Part shown: positions 60,723 to 64,000 of the stretch, piece after piece
Layout of the letters: each line of letters begins with the position of its first letter
Position numbering within the stretch: the first letter of the stretch is position 1
From: Myxocyprinus asiaticus
Taxonomy: Eukaryota > Chordata > Actinopteri > Cypriniformes > Catostomidae
Assembly (NCBI RefSeq): GCF_019703515.2
Contig: NC_059359.1
Coordinates: forward strand, 1,357,501-1,421,500
DNA: 64,000 nucleotides
Direction: 5' to 3'
Notes under the pieces: generated by a model
Told to the model about the DNA's origin: nothing
Databases searched by the model: none
Seen by the model: only the letters and a program-made list of their open reading frames with translations
Translations under genes and position numbers: made by a program

Positions 60723-61464
60723 ACATTCTCTGCTGATCTGCCGTCATCTCAGCTTTGCTAAAATAGTTTAATATTGATATAGTGAAAAATATGATTTTTC
60801 GTTACATTCTAACATTGCTGTTATGTTAACTAATACATTTGATACATTTGAGTTGTAAACTTTAGACATCGGCCGACGTCAGACGATCCGTGTCCGCTTA
60901 TACCGTGATTACCACATGGCCTTGATTTCCACAATGTGAAGAAAAGAAAGTGACGGAATCACTGAATCCAGTCATAAAAATTCCATTAGCTATAAAACAT
61001 GGAATGTCTCGGAATTTGACATATTCGGGATGAAATAGAATGTCTGAATGCACAAATAGTCGATTTATGTTAGTAAAACTGTGATGTGTCCTAGTGTGAT
61101 TATTAAACTGCAAAGGCTAATTGACAAAAGGTTGCAATCTAAATAAATATATAATCTGCATGTGCTGCACTCTTCAAAATGAATGTAACGAATTAACTAT
61201 TCAATAATGATAATATACATCATGACCTCTCATGTGTTTTTTTTTGTTTGTTTTTTTTTTAAATATTACACCCGTTGGGAACATAAAATGTCCTGAAAAA
61301 GTGTGCCTTGAAAAGAGTGGGAACCCTGTTTAACCACGGTTATTTGATGATCAATACTGATACCGATTATTCTTACATTTAATGCAGTTGGAAAATATGC
61401 TCTTACACACGACTGATGATGATAATTTGTTTATGAGTTTTACATTAACAGATAGTTCATTAAC
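60723..61464. other. cdk14: Intronic stretch
   Basis: No gene. A T-rich run lies at 61236-61260; a possible hAT-like end (TAGACATCGGCCGACGTC) is near 60863. Confidence 0.45.
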
Positions 61465-61550
61465 AGACGGAGGTTGAGCATGGTGCTAGCAACTCCAAAG
61501 TCATGGGTTCGAGTCTTACGGCACACATGCATGTACTGGTAAAATGTAAT
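61465..61550 (+). repeat. tRNA-derived SINE (family 2), tail cut by an LTR
   Basis: GAGCATGGTGCTAGCAACTCC and GTCATGGGTTCGAGTC match the tRNA-like part of 11155-11301. The copy stops where the solo LTR begins. Confidence 0.8.
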
Positions 61551-61802
61551 TGTAACAGTATAAGGATGGACAAGGTGGCGGCGAGAACCAGCTGAACAGT
61601 CAACGTAAAGTTTTAATGCAAAACCCAACCTAAAACAAACATAAACCATAACACAAACAGACAAGCAACATGGCCGCGTGCGTCTCTCTCTCTCTCGAAC
61701 CGGCGTCTCTGGCCACCCCTTTATCTCGCTCTCCCGCTGATCAGCTGATTCAGTGCTGGTCATGCTCCATCACGGCCCGGCCACGCCCTCCTCCTCATCA
61801 CA
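61551..61802 (-). mobile_element. Solo LTR of the small gypsy-like family, exact 5-bp duplication
   Basis: On the minus strand it reads TGTGATGAGGAGGAGGGCG ... ACTGTTACA and shares GGGCCGTGAT, GAGATAAAGG, GAGAGAGAGA and GGTTCTCGCCGCC with the TRIM-like LTRs. It is flanked by GTAAT at 61546-61550 and 61803-61807. No internal region, so it is the product of LTR-LTR recombination. Confidence 0.92.
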
Positions 61803-61807
61803 GTAAT

Positions 61808-62810
61808 CATTAATCGTTTTATTCCTCATTCATGATATCCTCCTCTCATTATTTACACTCATATCAAACCATTTTTATTGACTTCTTAAACTGTTTGATT
61901 CACAAAAGAGCGTCATATGACAGCAAAACATGCGATGAGACGCTGTTGTGTTTGCTAAATCAGAATTTTATGATGTGAATGCACTTAATTTATAAAAACG
62001 ATTTTATTACCATTCTTCATAGATGTTTACAGCATTTACTAGTGAGTCTGGTGATTTCCTTATATGGTGTTTTCTGGGCGTGGATTATGATAATCATGAA
62101 TGAACGTGCACACGCCCCCTATTTACGAATGTTTGGAATTCACTAACATAGACATGGTTTACTAACAAACCGTGAATCCGGCGGAACGTTTTCGGGAAGG
62201 TCCATTTTACGGGCAAATTACTCCGAATTTACTCACATATTTAAGAAAGTTTCATAATTGAGGCGCAATGTGTGTGTGGTCATGTAAACGCCAAAAACGT
62301 TTTTCTTTTATCGGGGTAAGGTCATAAACAGTTTACGCAGAAATCATTCAGCACGCAGATTTTTACCCGATTTTGCGTTGCATGTAAACACCTATAACTC
62401 AAGTGTTGTATGCACGACTGTTTACGTTTTGACGTCTAAAGCACAGAATAATCTGATGATTTCATTGTTTTTTTTTTCTTTTTTCTTTTTGGAAATAAGA
62501 TGATTTTAAATGCACTCTTTTAAAAAGTCAGCCAGATGCGTGAATTAAATATAATGTAAATGATGTTAACTTCTTGATTTAAAGATGGCCTTATATGCCA
62601 TTTATATGACAGATTTCATATATATTTTACTAATTAGTGTAATAAAGTTTACCATTACACGATGTCCAAATCTATCACACATATTTTCAAAAGTCAAGTT
62701 GCTGTCTGTTTGTATTGTTGTATTGATTTAGTTTTGATATCGTACTGATAAAGTTTTGTACCAGTAAACATCAGGTGACAAAAATCTCATCTTAACTTTG
62801 TCTGTTTCAG
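61808..62810. other. cdk14: Intronic stretch before the second cdk14 exon
   Basis: No gene. Bases 62370-62450 match the repeat at 9795-9910 (GCGTTGCATGTAAACACC, TTTTGACGTC). A T/C run lies at 62467-62490. The acceptor TCTGTTTCAG ends the stretch. Confidence 0.55.
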
Positions 62811-62905
62811 CCCACGAGCCCAAAGTTCGGAAAGGCAGATTCTTACGAGAAACTGGAAAAGCTCGGAGAGGGCTCGTACGCCACGGTATACAAAGGGAAG
62901 AGCAA
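62811..62905 (+). CDS. cdk14: cdk14 coding exon, start of kinase domain with glycine-rich loop
   Basis: This exon of 95 bases (31 codons plus two bases) follows the acceptor TCTGTTTCAG and ends at a GTGAG donor. It continues in frame from the exon at 48014-48259: ...SPSS joins [18 protein letters not shown]. It then gives the ATP-binding glycine-rich loop [12 protein letters not shown] and ends KSK, with the last Lys codon split AA|G. This matches human CDK14 at about residues 124-155. The catalytic Lys, the PFTAIRE helix, the HRD motif and the rest of the kinase domain must lie on exons beyond the right edge. No frameshift or stop is seen, so the gene looks functional here. Confidence 0.96.
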
Positions 62906-62915
62906 GTGAGTTCTC

Positions 62916-63550
62916 TTTGTGTGTGTGTGTGTGTGTGTTTGTGTGAGAGTGTATGTGTGTGTTTGTGAGTGAGTGAGTGTGTGTGTTTGTGTGTGTGTTT
63001 GTGTGAGAGTGTATGTGTGTGTTTGTGAGTGAGTGTGTGTGTTTGTGAGTGAGAGTGTGTGTGTTTGTGTGTGTGTTTGTGTGAGAGTGTATGTGTGTGT
63101 TTGTGAGTGAGTGTGTTTGTGTGTGAGTGTGTGTGTGTTTGTGAGTGAGAGTGTGTGTGTTTGTGAGTGAGAGTGTGAGTTTGTGTTTGAGTGTGTGTGT
63201 CTTTGTGTGTGTGTGTTTGTGAGTGAGTGTGAGTGTGTCTGTGAGTGAGAGTGTGTGTTTGTGAGTGTGAGAGTGTGTGTGGGTTTGTGAGTGTGTGTTT
63301 GTGTTTTTGTGTGTGTTTGTGTGTGTTTGTGAGTGAGTGTGTGTTGGTTTGTGTGTGTGTGTTTGTGTTTTTGTGTGTGTTTGTGTGTTGGGGTGTGTGT
63401 TGGTTTGTGTGTGTGTAAGAGTGTGTGTGTGTTTGTGAGTGAGACTGAGTGTGTGAGTGTGTGTGTGTGTGTGTGTTTGTTTGTGTGTGTGTGTGTGTGA
63501 GAGTGTGTGTAAGAGTGTGTGTGTGTTTGTGAGTGAGACTGAGTGTGTGA

Positions 63551-63583
<33 letters not shown>

Positions 63584-63796
63584 TGTTTGTGTGTGTGTGT
63601 GTGTGTGAGAGTGTGTGTAAGAGTGTGTGTGTGTTTGTGAGTGAGACTGAGTGTGTGTGTGTGTGTGTGTGAGAGTGTGTGTGTGTGAGAGTGTGTGTAA
63701 GAGTGTGTTTGTGTGTGTTTGTGTGTTTGTTTGTGTGTGTGTGTGTGTGTGTGTGAAAATGTGTGTAAGAGTGTGTGTGTGTTTGTGAGTGAGACT

Positions 63797-63837
<41 letters not shown>

Positions 63838-63888
63838 TTTGTGTGTGAGAGTGTGTGTAAGAGTGTGTGTGTGTTTGTGAGTGAGACT

Positions 63889-63921
<33 letters not shown>

Positions 63922-64000
63922 AGTGTGTGTGAGAGTGTGTGTGAGAGTGTGTGTAAGAGTGTGTGTGAGAGTGTGTGTGTGTGTGAGAGTGTATGTGTGT
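62916..64000 (+). repeat. GT-rich minisatellite in the next cdk14 intron, cut by the window edge
   Basis: GTGTGT is mixed with GTTTGTGAGTGAGAGTG and GTGTGTAAGAGTG units. A larger unit containing GTTTGTGAGTGAGACTGAGTG recurs at about 63434, 63524, 63633, 63781 and 63869. It begins about ten bases after the exon end. Cys/Val-rich open frames are artefacts. Confidence 0.95.

Larger units (their letters stand above)
48260..62810 (+). other. cdk14: cdk14 intron (14.55 kb) between the two visible exons
   Basis: The boundaries are GT (GTGAGT) at the left and AG (TGTTTCAG) at the right, and the phase-0 junction restores the conserved CDK14 reading [12 protein letters not shown]. The intron holds a GT microsatellite directly after the donor, a long inverted-repeat transposon (51610-54350), an A/T-rich minisatellite, an LTR element, a Tc1 copy and a solo LTR. 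All recognisable genes inside it are transposon remnants. Confidence 0.93.

Noticed and set aside
63457..63672. Cys/Val-rich open frame near the right edge
   Set aside because: It is the GT-rich minisatellite.

Overview
The window looks like a piece of a ray-finned fish chromosome, most likely a cyprinid or close relative. Two short exons of one conserved vertebrate gene sit in about 64 kb of non-coding DNA packed with fish-type transposable elements: Tc1/mariner, hAT-like, PIF-like and piggyBac-like elements, L2-type LINEs, tRNA-derived SINEs and small LTR elements. There is no bacterial gene organisation, CRISPR array or operon. The species call is an inference from repeat style.

The only host gene I can support is cdk14 (PFTAIRE kinase 1), on the + strand. 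An 82-codon exon (48014-48259) encodes the N-terminal regulatory segment. A 95-bp exon (62811-62905) encodes the start of the kinase domain, including the glycine-rich loop. They are joined across a 14.55-kb intron. The gene runs off the right edge, and everything left of 48014 is probably intron or 5' flank of the same gene. Both visible 5' splice sites run straight into GT-rich repeats.

Layout: 1-961 CA minisatellite; 1737-2140 SINE; 2358-3483 internally deleted Tc1 element beside a foldback repeat; 7685-9296 an L2 tail interrupted by a SINE and by a hAT-like element, both with target-site duplications; 10057-13066 a cluster with a Tc1 fragment, a SINE, a Tc1-type MITE and a nearly intact Tc1 transposon; 15503-17117 a GT minisatellite inside a possible piggyBac-like element; 18887-20167 two related LTRs in opposite orientation; 21467-24444 a composite element enclosing a SINE and an L2 fragment; 28383-29078 a PIF-like MITE; 31308-33155 a Tc1 fragment and an intact SINE; 34930-39531 a long dead L2 element; 40315-44430 two more Tc1 copies around an LTR fragment; 45330-46937 hAT-like pieces; 48014-48259 cdk14 exon; 51610-54350 a long inverted-repeat element with another transposon inside; 57609-58505 a complete coding-free LTR element; 59232-60722 Tc1 copy; 61551-61802 solo LTR; 62811-62905 cdk14 exon; GT-rich minisatellite to the end.

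None of the mobile elements has an intact coding region. The closest is the Tc1 transposase at 11901-12932, broken by one stop codon. I found no convincing new gene system. The most informative structures are the small LTR family with exact 5-bp duplications, the nested insertions whose order can be read, and the GT repeats abutting the cdk14 donor sites.
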